The position numbers and the translations under genes are program-made. Below, one piece after another: positions 1 to 7,476 of a stretch of DNA of 19,779 nt. The notes beneath the pieces were generated by a model. That model saw only the letters and a list, made by a program, of their open reading frames with translations, had not been told where the DNA came from and did not search any database. The stretch's first letter is position 1, and every line of letters begins with the position of its first letter. The stretch is taken from assembly GCA_023437745.1 (NCBI GenBank), contig JAEZFI010000203.1:1-19779 (forward strand). Reading direction: 5' to 3'. This stretch comes from Actinomycetes bacterium (lineage in GTDB: Bacteria > Actinomycetota > Acidimicrobiia > Acidimicrobiales > Microtrichaceae).

Positions 1-22
1 GGGGGGGGGCCCGGGGGGGGGG
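1..22. other. Low-complexity poly-G contig end
   Basis: Nine G, three C and ten G residues open the window, immediately before the end of the MFS gene. Together with the poly-C tail at the other end this looks like a sequencing or assembly artefact rather than biology. The MFS stop codon at 32-34 lies outside the run, so that gene appears complete. Confidence 0.7.
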
Positions 23-31
23 TCCGGCGCG

Positions 32-1303
32 TCAACCGATCGGGGCCGTCGCGTGGCGCTCGGGCATCGGCCCGGACGAGGTCCGCTCGGATCGCCGAAC
101 GGAGAGCACACCGAACAGGCCGGCGGCGATCGTCGCCACCGCCCCCACCCCGAGGCTGTAGCGGGCGCCCCAGTGCTCAGCGATCGCGCCGACGATCGGC
201 CCGCCGATCGGGGTGCTGCCCAGGAAGACCATGCTCTGCAGTGCGAGCACCCGGCCCCTCATCGCCGGATCTGCGGCGATCTGCACGATGGCCGTCGAGG
301 CGGTCATGAAGAGGATGCTGCCGAATCCCACGACGACGCCGAAGACGAACGCGAGCGGCTCGCCCGGCGCGAACGCCAGCAGCGACATGGCGCCACCGAA
401 CGCGAGCGCGGCCACGCTGACGGTCTGGACGGTGATCGACTTCCGGCGGGCGGCGTAGAGCGCACCGGCCAGGGACCCCACGCTCAGGACGCTCATCAAC
501 CAGGTGTACGTGACCTCGCTGCCGTGGAGGTCCCGAGTGGTGAAGAGCGGCAGCACGGTCTGGAAGTTGAAGGCGAGCGTGCCGATGATCGCCATCATCA
601 CGAGCGGCACCCAGAGCTGCGGGACGCTCCTGGCGTAGCGGATGCCTTCGCGGACCTGGCCACGACCCTTGCGCTGCAGGGGCGGCCGGCGCAGCTGGGA
701 GGGATCGATCATCCAGAGGCCGATCAGGACGGCGATGTAGGACGCGCCGTCGAGTGCGAACGTCCAGCCGTAGCCGACCACGGTCACGAGAAGACCGGCG
801 ACGGCGGGGCCGATGACGCGTGACCCCGTCATCAACGCGCTGTTGAGGCTGACCGCGTTGTTCACCTGGTCGTCCGTGGGCACCATCTCGACCACGAAGG
901 CGCGGCGTGCCGGGTTGTCGAAGGCGACGGCGAAGCCGCCGAGGAGCGCCACCCCGTAGAGGGCGACGAGTGGGGGTCGGTCCATGAACGCCAGGGCCGC
1001 CAGCGCGAAGGACTGGAGCATGGCGAACGACTGGACGATCAGGAGCAGACGCCGCTTGTCGGAGCGATCCGCCACGAGGCCCGCGAACGGACCGATCACC
1101 AGGACGGGTCCGAACTGCGCAGCGGCGAGGAGGCCCAGCGCGATGCCGCTCTCCGTCAGGTCGAGGACCAGCAGGGTGAGCGCCACGAGCGTGAGCCAGT
1201 TGCCGATCTGCGAGATCAGCTGGCCGCTGAAGAAGAGGCGGAGGTTGCGGTTGCCGAGGGAGCGGAAGGTCTCGGCCGTCGCGGCCCTCAGCCGGGCGTT
1301 CAC
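32..1303 (-). CDS. MFS transporter, EntS/MFS_3-like exporter
   Basis: This 423-residue integral membrane protein is a major facilitator, probably exporting a small molecule or drug by proton antiport. About twelve hydrophobic segments are visible. The loop after the second segment, GLVADRSDKRRLLL (about residues 75-88), is the family's motif A. The N-terminal stretch SLGNRNLRLFFSGQLISQIGNWL is typical of the EntS/MFS_3 branch (enterobactin exporter-like). The start is the GTG at 1301-1303, which overlaps the TGA of the upstream MarR gene in a GTGA. The two are therefore co-transcribed and probably translationally coupled, a layout usual for a regulator and the pump it controls. The substrate cannot be told from sequence. 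Confidence 0.9.
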   Translation of the reverse strand: MNARLRAATAETFRSLGNRNLRLFFSGQLISQIGNWLTLVALTLLVLDLTESGIALGLLAAAQFGPVLVIGPFAGLVADRSDKRRLLLIVQSFAMLQSFALAALAFMDRPPLVALYGVALLGGFAVAFDNPARRAFVVEMVPTDDQVNNAVSLNSALMTGSRVIGPAVAGLLVTVVGYGWTFALDGASYIAVLIGLWMIDPSQLRRPPLQRKGRGQVREGIRYARSVPQLWVPLVMMAIIGTLAFNFQTVLPLFTTRDLHGSEVTYTWLMSVLSVGSLAGALYAARRKSITVQTVSVAALAFGGAMSLLAFAPGEPLAFVFGVVVGFGSILFMTASTAIVQIAADPAMRGRVLALQSMVFLGSTPIGGPIVGAIAEHWGARYSLGVGAVATIAAGLFGVLSVRRSERTSSGPMPERHATAPIG

Positions 1304-1770
1304 CGGGGGCCCTCGGCGAGCAGCGCTTCGAGCAGTTCGACGGCGTCTTCGATCCGGGCCTCGTCCTCGAGCCCCAGGTCACCGAGCCGTTCCGCCAACC
1401 ACGCGTTGGTCCGCCGCCTGGCCTGCGCGAGCCGAGCGGCGCCGGCGCGAGTGACGGCCACGCTGACCGCTCGCCCGTCGTCCGGGTGCGGGCTCCGGCG
1501 CACGAGGCCTTCTGCCTCGAGGCGACCGACGAGCTTGGTGATCGACGGCGGGGCGAGTCGTTCGTGCTCGGCCAGCTCCCCGAGGGTCAGCGGACCGTGA
1601 CGGTCGATGGTGGCCAGCGCCGAGACGAGGCTCTGCCCGAACCCGGGGTCCGCCTCCTGGCGGAGCCGTCGTGCGAGGCGGAGGGTGCCCTGGCGGAGGC
1701 GGGCCACGAGCTCGGGCGTGACCTCCGACTGCGCCGGAGCGGTCGACGAGGCGGCGGGTGCGGGGGTCAC
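1300..1770 (-). CDS. MarR family transcriptional regulator
   Basis: This winged-helix regulator has about 156 residues. The segment LTLGELAEHERLAPPSITKLVGRLEAEGLVRRSPHPDDGRAVSVAVTRAG contains the recognition helix and the DDGR wing characteristic of MarR proteins. The reading frame extends upstream to 1905, but those residues are arginine-rich and not MarR-like. I chose the GTG at 1768-1770 because it gives the normal family length and leaves the operator-like ACTT-N4-AAGT site just upstream. It overlaps the MFS gene by 4 bp, so it probably represses its own operon with the exporter and responds to a ligand the pump removes. The choice of start is an inference. Confidence 0.88.
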   Translation of the reverse strand: MTPAPAASSTAPAQSEVTPELVARLRQGTLRLARRLRQEADPGFGQSLVSALATIDRHGPLTLGELAEHERLAPPSITKLVGRLEAEGLVRRSPHPDDGRAVSVAVTRAGAARLAQARRRTNAWLAERLGDLGLEDEARIEDAVELLEALLAEGPR

Positions 1771-1777
1771 GCCAACT

Positions 1778-1789
1778 ACTTTACCAAGT
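1778..1789 (-). promoter_or_regulatory. Candidate MarR operator
   Basis: ACTT-TACC-AAGT is an inverted repeat with perfect 4-bp arms, centred about 14 bp upstream of the chosen GTG start of the MarR gene. It sits in a locally A+T-rich patch of a very G+C-rich region. MarR proteins usually bind short palindromes overlapping their own promoter, so autoregulation is likely. The arms are short, so chance is not excluded. Confidence 0.4.
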
Positions 1790-1838
1790 GAAGCATTTCG
1801 TCGGTCGGTGACGTCCGTCGCTCGCCGGGCGCTGGCTC

Positions 1839-3116
1839 CTACGAGAGGTCGGTGTCGTAGGGGGTGCAGTCGGGGACGGCCGGTCCGCCGTGTTCCGCCA
1901 TCCACGCCAAGCGGTCGCAGACCGACGGTCCGATGACGGTGTCGTGGCCGAGGTCGGGGTAGGTGCGGTAGTCCACCGGGGAGCCCTTCTCGCCGAGTCG
2001 CTGGACCATCAGGTCGGTGAGCTGGACGGGCACGTCGTGGTCGTCCTGCCCCTGGACGACGAGGACGGGTCCGACCACTGGCTCGTTCTCGGCGTTGCCG
2101 TGCACGGCGATCCGGGCGGACAGCTGCTGCGCCTGTTCGGGGGTCATCGAGAAGATCTTGTCGACCTCGTCGGCGCTCAGCTTCGAGTAGGTGTCGAGGA
2201 GGCAGCCGTCGTCGAGGAGGACGTCACGATGGGCGAGCCCGGCGGAGCCGAGGACGTCCTCGACGTGGAAGCTGTCGTCCACGGTGGAGAGGCCGGCGAG
2301 CATGTACACGCCGTAGGCGAGGTCGGCGGGTGCAGACCCGGCGGTGATGGCGGGGAGCGCCAACTCGAGGCCCGAGGCGGGGGCGATGGAGACGGCGCCG
2401 GCGAGGTCGAGCGCTGGCGCCCGGTCGGCGACCTGGGTCGCGAAGAGCGCGCCCTGACCGCCCTGGGAGTGACCCACCGCGAACCACGTCGAGGACAGGT
2501 CCGCGACAACGTGTCGAGCTGCGGTCACCACGTCGACCATCGCGTTGCCCTCGTCCGCACCGACCAGGTACGAGTGCATCCCCGGCGTCCCGAGGCCCAG
2601 GTAGTCGGTCGCCACCACGGCGTAGCCGGCGCGGAGCATCGTCGACGCCTCCTGGGCGTACTCGTTGTAGAAGAGGTTGTCGGTGAGCGACGGCGCGCAC
2701 ACGTCGGCGACGCCCGTCGTGCCGTGCCCCCACGAGATCACGGGCCAGCCCCCCTCCGGCGGCGTGCCGGTGGGGACGAGCACGATCCCCGACACCGCGA
2801 CGGTGCGACCGTCCCGATCCTGCGAGGCGTAGAGCACCCGATGACGCGCGGCTCCCGGCAGCCGCTCGGTGGGCGGCAAGGCCTCGGCCGCGAGCACGTC
2901 ACCTGGTCGGGCGTCGGACAGGTCGTCGGGCACCTCGTAGGTCGAGCCGGTGATGGTGGGCGCCGGCCAGGTCTCGGCCTCCGCGGCCGTCGACGTCGCT
3001 GCGGGTGCGGTCGTCGTGGCCGCCGCTCCGTCCGTGTCGGAGTCGTTGCTGCACCCGGCAGCGAAGACGGCAAGGACCGCGACGGCGGCGGCGATCTGCG
3101 GGTGACGGCGGTGCAT
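1839..3116 (-). CDS. Secretory lipase-family lipoprotein (alpha/beta hydrolase)
   Basis: This is a 425-residue secreted hydrolase that probably acts on lipid or other esters outside the membrane. The N-terminus has a short basic region, a hydrophobic core and a lipobox ending AAGC, with the lipidated Cys at 22. An Ala/Thr-rich linker follows. The catalytic domain shows WGHGTTG (129-135) near the oxyanion region, the nucleophile elbow GHSQGG with Ser217, an acid candidate in VVQGQDDHDVP (Asp358/359) and His391 in DLGHD. This order fits the secretory lipase (LIP) family of actinobacteria. The open frame extends further upstream, but ATG 3114-3116 is the only start that places a signal peptide at the N-terminus. 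It is on the same strand as the MarR gene, with 68 nt between them. Substrate is unknown. Confidence 0.87.
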   Translation of the reverse strand: MHRRHPQIAAAVAVLAVFAAGCSNDSDTDGAAATTTAPAATSTAAEAETWPAPTITGSTYEVPDDLSDARPGDVLAAEALPPTERLPGAARHRVLYASQDRDGRTVAVSGIVLVPTGTPPEGGWPVISWGHGTTGVADVCAPSLTDNLFYNEYAQEASTMLRAGYAVVATDYLGLGTPGMHSYLVGADEGNAMVDVVTAARHVVADLSSTWFAVGHSQGGQGALFATQVADRAPALDLAGAVSIAPASGLELALPAITAGSAPADLAYGVYMLAGLSTVDDSFHVEDVLGSAGLAHRDVLLDDGCLLDTYSKLSADEVDKIFSMTPEQAQQLSARIAVHGNAENEPVVGPVLVVQGQDDHDVPVQLTDLMVQRLGEKGSPVDYRTYPDLGHDTVIGPSVCDRLAWMAEHGGPAVPDCTPYDTDLS

Positions 3117-3126
3117 GGCGGAGAAC

Positions 3127-3489
3127 CTAGGGGTGCGGCCTCGCTGCTCCAGTCCCTCCCAGGTCGATCGCGACGGGCAGTGACCGCCGCCGCCAGTCCG
3201 TGAGGTCGTCGCCCTGGCGCGGGGCGTACTTGTCGACGACCAGCGCTCGAGCGCGCTCCGCCTCGTCGCCCCCATCGGTGAGGATGCGGGCCGTTGCCGT
3301 GTGGGACTCGCCGTGGAGCTCGACCGTCACCGCCGGATCGGCCTCGAGGTTGCGCACCCAGTCCGAGCCACGGCCCCCGCCCGCGAGCAGGTAGAGGGTG
3401 TCGCCATCGGCGGCGTACCAGATCTCGATCCGGTGGGGGCGACCGCTGCGACGGCCGGTGGTGGTCAGGTAGCAGTAGTCATCGTCCAT
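3127..3489 (-). CDS. Deazaflavin (F420)-dependent nitroreductase family protein
   Basis: This compact 120-residue split-beta-barrel protein belongs to the DDN/nitroreductase group that uses coenzyme F420 in actinobacteria. Typical family features are YLTTTGRRSGRPHRIEIWY (residues 7-25), the cofactor-loop stretch LLAGGGRGSDWVRNLEADP (34-52) and the strand VTVEL (55-59). The start at 3487-3489 is supported by AGGAGT at 3495-3500 with 5-nt spacing. The open frame continues far upstream, but that extension is non-coding shadow on the other strand of several genes. It lies just upstream of the lipase gene on the same strand, with 10 nt between them. The physiological substrate (quinone, nitro compound or fatty-acid derivative) cannot be inferred. 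Confidence 0.85.
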   Translation of the reverse strand: MDDDYCYLTTTGRRSGRPHRIEIWYAADGDTLYLLAGGGRGSDWVRNLEADPAVTVELHGESHTATARILTDGGDEAERARALVVDKYAPRQGDDLTDWRRRSLPVAIDLGGTGAARPHP

Positions 3490-3737
3490 CGCTGACTCCT
3501 GTTTCGAGGGGGGCTGTGATCCCGCATCCTTGCCGCGCGATGACCCGCAGACTCGGTCGAACAGGGGACATTCGACTCTCAACGGGAGGTGGGCGGTGAA
3601 GGACGATGACGTGCGTTCGGTGTGGTCCGCCGGGGCCGTGGACGCCCATGTCCCGAACTCGATGTGCATCGAGCGGCTGACGCACCGAGCCCATGGGAAG
3701 TCTCCACAGCAGTCCAACAGAGAAGCAGGTGACCGAG

Positions 3738-3893
3738 ATGTCTCGACAGGCCGGCGACCGGATGAAGTGCGAGAAGTGCGGGGCGGAGCTCGTCTACGAG
3801 AAGCCGTGCCCCTGCCCGCCGGAGATCGAGCACTCCGAGATCTGCTGCGGCCAGCAGATGGCCCGGGTGAGCGAGGGGGCGACCACCACCTGA
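3738..3893 (+). CDS. Desulforedoxin-like small metal-binding protein
   Basis: This is a 51-residue protein beginning MSRQAGDRMKCEKCGAELVY. It has CxxC (KCEKCG), a central CPCP and the adjacent pair ICCGQQM. The CxxC...CC-G-x-x-M arrangement is that of desulforedoxin and the N-terminal domain of desulfoferrodoxin, where four cysteines bind one iron. The two extra cysteines between them are unusual. The ATG at 3738 has AGGTG at 3726-3730, 7 nt upstream. A second ATG at 3762 would also keep all cysteines. It is divergent from the nitroreductase gene and convergent with the zinc-ribbon gene, so it is probably transcribed alone. A plain zinc-ribbon role is the main alternative. Confidence 0.62.
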   Translation: MSRQAGDRMKCEKCGAELVYEKPCPCPPEIEHSEICCGQQMARVSEGATTT

Positions 3894-3905
3894 CCGCGCT
3901 TCTCT

Positions 3906-4487
3906 TCACAGACCGCCATCGATCAACCGACGCAGCAGGTGCGCGCCGCGGCGGGACTGCATGTCGGGCTCGGCGATCCGCCGCTTCGCCTCCTCCACCG
4001 TGAACATGTCCCGGTCGAGGCAGTGGTCCACCATCCGCCGCAGCTCGTCGTCGGACAACTCCGGTGCCAGGTCGATCACGGTGCGGAGGGGTGTCGTGAC
4101 GCGGATGCCGTCCACGGTGGTGATGTCGCTCTCCGGGATGTCGTCGTAGTGGACGACCACGTCCATGCCACCGACCGAGTGGAGCTCGACGGGCACCCCG
4201 TTGCCATCGACCCCGAGGAGCTCGACGGCGCTGGCCACGTCGTCGGGATCGGGCCCGTCCTCGTCGAACCGGCAACCACACGAGAACAACTGGCCGCGGC
4301 ACACCGGGCAGCGCTGCAGATCGCAGCCGGGGTGGTGGTAGCCGCCTCTCGCGACGCCGCAGTCGCCGCACCGCCTGGCCTTGGACGGTCGCAGCGGAAC
4401 GGGGATGCCCTGCCGGTGGAACTGCGTGACCGTGCAGGACCGGGCGGTCCTCATCTCTCGCTCGCACCAGTGACAGATCGCCATCAC
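3906..4487 (-). CDS. Zinc-ribbon protein fused to an AbiEi-antitoxin-like domain
   Basis: The protein has 193 residues in two parts. Residues 1-75 are rich in metal ligands: CHWC (5-8), CGDCG (40-44), HHPGC (51-55), CPVC (60-63) and CGC (70-72), resembling tandem zinc ribbons. Residues 110-190 contain VVHYDDIPESDITTVDGIRVTTPLRTVIDLA followed by helices. This is the segment seen in actinobacterial proteins annotated AbiEi-family antitoxin, often N-terminal to a DUF559 nuclease, but no nuclease follows here. Translation may start at the second ATG (4484). It ends 12 nt from the convergent desulforedoxin-like gene. No toxin partner (AbiEii-like nucleotidyltransferase) is adjacent, so a toxin-antitoxin role is not supported. 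A nucleic-acid-binding protein is the cautious reading. Confidence 0.6.
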   Translation of the reverse strand: MMAICHWCEREMRTARSCTVTQFHRQGIPVPLRPSKARRCGDCGVARGGYHHPGCDLQRCPVCRGQLFSCGCRFDEDGPDPDDVASAVELLGVDGNGVPVELHSVGGMDVVVHYDDIPESDITTVDGIRVTTPLRTVIDLAPELSDDELRRMVDHCLDRDMFTVEEAKRRIAEPDMQSRRGAHLLRRLIDGGL

Positions 4488-4683
4488 CGCACCTCCCCGG
4501 TGAACGGGCGGGCGGGATCTCGACGGACATGTGTCGGCATGCTGCTCCTCTCGGGACGAGAAAGGGGCCCCGCCGGCAGGCGAGGCCCTGGAAGCAGCAG
4601 CTGCTTCGATCGGCGGTGACCGTAGCGTGGAACCAGCTGCGGGTGAAGGGCCGAGGGTGGTCTCGCCCTGGAGGTGCCCCTAC

Positions 4684-5367
4684 ATGAGCGATCAGTCGAG
4701 CGAACCCACGACGCGCCTGACGATCGACGTGTGGGCGGACGTGATCTGCCCGTGGTGCTACCTCGGCGAGGCGCGCCTGGCGGCCGCGATCGAGCAGGCG
4801 GCCCACGGCGGCGACGTCGACCTGCGGGTGCACACGTTCCAGCTCTACCCGTCCGCTCCCGGCGAGCCGAGGTCGGTGCTCGACCACCTGGCCAGGAAGT
4901 TCGGGGTCACGCGAGCACGGGCCGAGGCGATGGAGGACCACATGGCGCAGCTCGCGAGGGCCGAGGGCCTCCCCTACGTCGCGGACCGGGCGGTCAGCAA
5001 CACGCTCGACGCCCTCCGCCTGGTGCACCTCGCCGAGGAGTACGGCGTCGGATGGGAGTTGCTGCGGGCGATCCAGCTCGCCTTCTTCTCCGACAAGGCG
5101 ACAGCGTTCGAGCACGACGGGCTGACCCAGATGGCCGTCGCCGTCGGCGTGCCGGCGGCGGAGGCCCGAGTGGTGCTCGCATCGGACCGGTATGAGGACG
5201 CCGTGCGGGCGGACCACGAGCGCGCCGTCGACCTCGGTGCGACGGGCGTGCCGTTCGTCGTGCTCGGTGGCAACAGCACCGGCATCCCGGGCGCAATCAC
5301 CACCGAGCAGTACGCGCGAGCGATCGACCGGGCGTGGGAACGGCTCCACGGTGAGGTGCTCGGTTAG
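4684..5367 (+). CDS. DsbA family oxidoreductase, FrnE-like
   Basis: This 227-residue thioredoxin-fold protein has its active-site CPWC motif at residues 22-25 (VICPWCYLGE) and a helical insertion domain. A cis-proline loop near the C-terminus (TGVPFVVL) is followed by GIPGAITTEQYARAI. The CPWCYLG signature, the absence of a signal peptide and the length fit the cytoplasmic FrnE subgroup, linked to polyketide biosynthesis and oxidative-stress resistance. The open frame begins at 4531, but ATG 4684 has the strong Shine-Dalgarno GGAGGTG (4670-4676) 7 nt upstream, and homology begins right after it. The PPOX-family gene follows after 12 nt, probably in the same transcript. Confidence 0.9.
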   Translation: MSDQSSEPTTRLTIDVWADVICPWCYLGEARLAAAIEQAAHGGDVDLRVHTFQLYPSAPGEPRSVLDHLARKFGVTRARAEAMEDHMAQLARAEGLPYVADRAVSNTLDALRLVHLAEEYGVGWELLRAIQLAFFSDKATAFEHDGLTQMAVAVGVPAAEARVVLASDRYEDAVRADHERAVDLGATGVPFVVLGGNSTGIPGAITTEQYARAIDRAWERLHGEVLG

Positions 5368-5379
5368 CGTTCGGCCCGC

Positions 5380-5850
5380 ATGGCCAGGTGGAGCGAGGTC
5401 AAACAGCACGCCCCCGAGCTGGCGGCGCGCGCCCGGCAGCTGATCGAGGCGGGCCGCCACACGACGATCGCCACCCTGCGAGCCGACGGGGCGCCCCGCA
5501 TCTCCGGCATCGAGTGCGAGTTCGTCGACGGCGAGCTGCAGTTCGGGTCGATGGCCGACGCCCGCAAGGGCGCGGACCTCAAGCGGGACCCGCGGTTCGC
5601 ACTGCATGGCCCCACCGTCGACCCCGTCGAGGGGAAGGAAGCCGAGTGGCCGGGTGAGGCGAAGGTCGCGGGCCGGGCTGTCCACGCCGGATCGCTGCCC
5701 GCCGGCGAGGACGGCGAGGCGCCCGAGGGCGACCTCTTCCTCGCCGACGTGACCGAAGTGGTCGTCACGAGCCTCGACAGCGAGGCCACCAAGCTCGTCG
5801 TCGAGTGGTGGACTCCAGCGCGTGGCCTCCAGCGCATCGAGCGCGAGTAG
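5380..5850 (+). CDS. Pyridoxamine 5'-phosphate oxidase-family (PPOX/FDOR) protein
   Basis: This 156-residue split-barrel flavin or F420-binding family protein has a helical N-terminus, then TIATLRADGAPRISGIECEFVDGELQFGSM (residues 28-57) and DLKRDPRFALHGPTVD (66-81). That arrangement is usual for PPOX-class F420/FMN proteins of actinobacteria. True pyridoxine phosphate oxidases are longer and have additional substrate motifs, so a vitamin B6 role is unlikely. It follows the DsbA-like gene by 12 nt and is probably co-transcribed with it. It ends 8 nt from the convergent fic gene. Cofactor and substrate are unknown. Confidence 0.85.
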   Translation: MARWSEVKQHAPELAARARQLIEAGRHTTIATLRADGAPRISGIECEFVDGELQFGSMADARKGADLKRDPRFALHGPTVDPVEGKEAEWPGEAKVAGRAVHAGSLPAGEDGEAPEGDLFLADVTEVVVTSLDSEATKLVVEWWTPARGLQRIERE

Positions 5851-5858
5851 TCGCCTGA

Positions 5859-7022
5859 TCAGGCGCGCAACGGGCTCGATCCGGTGAGGCCGAGCAGCTC
5901 AGCGCTCGTGTAGAGGCGACTGGGCCGCCCTCGCCCACTCCCTCGCAGCGTGCCGTGCTCGACGAGGATGCCGGCGTCGACGAGTTCGCGCAGCGCGGCG
6001 TTCGCGGACTTCAAGGGTACGTCGATCTCCGACGCGACGATCGACCCGGTCAGGACGAGCCGTCGAGGGAGCAGATCGAGCACCTGCCACGCTGCGGCGT
6101 CGCTCCGCACTCGTCGAGCGCCGTCGCGAGGAGCTGACAGTCGTTCCCGCCACTCGCGTTGGAGGCGCTCGACCGAGGCGACGAGCTCCTGCTGCGCGCG
6201 TCCAGCTCCCGAGACGGCCTCGGCGAACCAACGAACCCACGAGTCGTGGTCCCCGAGCCTGAACAGCACGAGCCCCGAGGCGTAGCCGCCGACGTCGGCA
6301 GCGATGCGCGCGCTCACCGGCGGCGGAGTGACCAGCGCGAGTCGACGAACGAGGATCCACGCGATGAGGACGCGACCGACGCGCCCGTTGCCATCGGCGA
6401 ATGGATGGATGATCTCGAACTGCGCGTGTGCGATCGCGGCCTGGGCCACCGGGTCGACGTCATCTCGGTTCACGTACGCGACGAGATCGTCGATGAGTGC
6501 CGGCACCTCCTCCGGCGGTGGCGTGACGAGGTGCGCATCCAGCGGTGACGTGCCACCGATCCATCCCTGCTCGGTCCGCAACGCGCCGACGTGTTGCGCT
6601 GGCGTCGGGCTGCCGGTCATCAGCGTCCGGTGCCAGCGACACACGCTGTCGACCGTCAGCGGGCCTGCGTGGGCCTCGCCGATCGCCTCGGACACCGCTG
6701 CGAGGTTCGCCGCCACCCACGCGGCAGTCGATGGAGTGCCGTGGTCGTCCAACTCGGCCAGCACGATGTCGACGACCGGAGCAGTCACGCCTTCGATGAA
6801 GGAGGAGGCCACGCCCTCGGCCCGCAAGAGCAGCCTCGCCAGCGCCACGTACTCGTCGGGCATCGCCTCGGCACCGTGCTCCACGGCCGACTCCGCCCTC
6901 GCCGCGGCCGCAACGGTTGACGAGTCCAGCTCCAGGTCGCGGTCAGCGAGCCGGGTCGGGACGAACGCCGCCGCCCGCCGACCCCGCCACACGATCGGCA
7001 CCTTCGCTCCCGCAGGCTCCAT
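5859..7022 (-). CDS. Fic domain protein, class II, with C-terminal winged helix
   Basis: This is a 387-residue putative nucleotidyltransferase (AMPylator) that modifies target proteins with ATP. The catalytic motif is HPFADGNGRVGR at 206-217 (His206, Asn212, Arg214, Arg217). The autoinhibitory motif S-x3-E-G is at 73-78 (SSFIEG) before the Fic core, which defines class II, so the enzyme carries its own antitoxin helix. A flap region lies around 150-175, and a winged-helix-like C-terminal domain (about 305-375) includes SEIDVPLKSANAALRELVDAGILVE. The start ATG at 7020-7022 follows an inverted repeat that overlaps a candidate -10, suggesting autoregulation through the winged helix. It borders the island and may be a stand-alone regulator or a defence or addiction gene. 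The target is unknown. Confidence 0.92.
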   Translation of the reverse strand: MEPAGAKVPIVWRGRRAAAFVPTRLADRDLELDSSTVAAAARAESAVEHGAEAMPDEYVALARLLLRAEGVASSFIEGVTAPVVDIVLAELDDHGTPSTAAWVAANLAAVSEAIGEAHAGPLTVDSVCRWHRTLMTGSPTPAQHVGALRTEQGWIGGTSPLDAHLVTPPPEEVPALIDDLVAYVNRDDVDPVAQAAIAHAQFEIIHPFADGNGRVGRVLIAWILVRRLALVTPPPVSARIAADVGGYASGLVLFRLGDHDSWVRWFAEAVSGAGRAQQELVASVERLQREWRERLSAPRDGARRVRSDAAAWQVLDLLPRRLVLTGSIVASEIDVPLKSANAALRELVDAGILVEHGTLRGSGRGRPSRLYTSAELLGLTGSSPLRA

Positions 7023-7033
7023 AGGGCAACTTT

Positions 7034-7059
7034 CGTACGCTTACAGGTCTAAGTGTACG
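7034..7059 (-). promoter_or_regulatory. Inverted repeat at the fic promoter
   Basis: CGTACGCTTA (7034-7043) and TAAGTGTACG (7050-7059) are inverted repeats matching at 9 of 10 positions around a 6-nt spacer. The site begins 12 bp upstream of the fic start. On the minus strand it includes TACACT, a reasonable -10 hexamer, so a protein bound here would block transcription. The fic product's C-terminal winged helix is a candidate ligand for it. This is inference from position and symmetry. Confidence 0.5.
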
Positions 7060-7164
7060 TTATTGGCTCAATCCGCATGTCGCACCTTCGGCATCGCCCC
7101 AGCTCAACGGCCACCTGGCAGTGTCCACGCCGACCGCTGGTCACCGTGGTTCGCCGTGATGCTC

Positions 7165-7181
7165 GTACATACTTGGTACAT
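7165..7181. repeat. Direct repeat GTACAT-N5-GTACAT
   Basis: Two copies of GTACAT are separated by ACTTG, giving an 11-bp repeat period, close to one helical turn. The site is in the fic/DUF262 intergenic region. Side-by-side half-sites on one face of the helix could bind a regulator, but six bases twice may also be chance. Confidence 0.3.
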
Positions 7182-7464
7182 GCGGGGCCTCCGCACCCGA
7201 CGCCACGCAGAGCGTTCGCCGGGGCGAGCGGTGCAGACCCCACGGTCTCCACAGCGTACCGAGCCATCGATTTCCGGCGGGGGGATCGCGCACTGCTCGG
7301 TACGCTCCGATGATGGTATCCGAGCTGAGCCGGCGACGCGTTCGGCGGTTGGGCGTTGGGCTGCGACCGTCCACGGGTGCCGGATCGGCTGTGTCTGTGC
7401 GCGTTGCTGATCCGTGACAACGGGATCGTTGTGAGTCGACATCGAGGCGATGCGAGCGGCGCAA

Positions 7465-7476
7465 CGTAGCGCTACG
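7465..7476. promoter_or_regulatory. Perfect palindrome upstream of the DUF262 gene
   Basis: CGTAGC-GCTACG is a perfect 12-bp palindrome ending 17 nt before the ATG of the DUF262 gene. It lies where the promoter or 5' untranslated region should be, and no clear Shine-Dalgarno follows it. An operator for cassette control is the likeliest role. It could also be a small RNA hairpin. Confidence 0.4.

Noticed and set aside
1890..3203. A 437-codon plus-strand frame opposite the lipase
   Set aside because: Composition is Val/Gly/Asp/Arg-rich as expected for the shadow of a high-GC gene, while the minus strand has a lipobox and a full catalytic triad.
3906..4487. Calling an AbiE toxin-antitoxin system
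   Set aside because: Only a partial AbiEi-like segment is present and no AbiEii nucleotidyltransferase gene is adjacent.
3490..5685. Very long minus-strand extension upstream of the nitroreductase
   Set aside because: It runs antisense through the DsbA-like and PPOX genes, is Arg/Pro-rich, and the nitroreductase has its own ATG with a good Shine-Dalgarno.
7049..7420. Open frames on both strands in the fic/DUF262 intergenic region
   Set aside because: No recognisable protein, no Shine-Dalgarno, and they cover the inverted and direct repeats that look regulatory.
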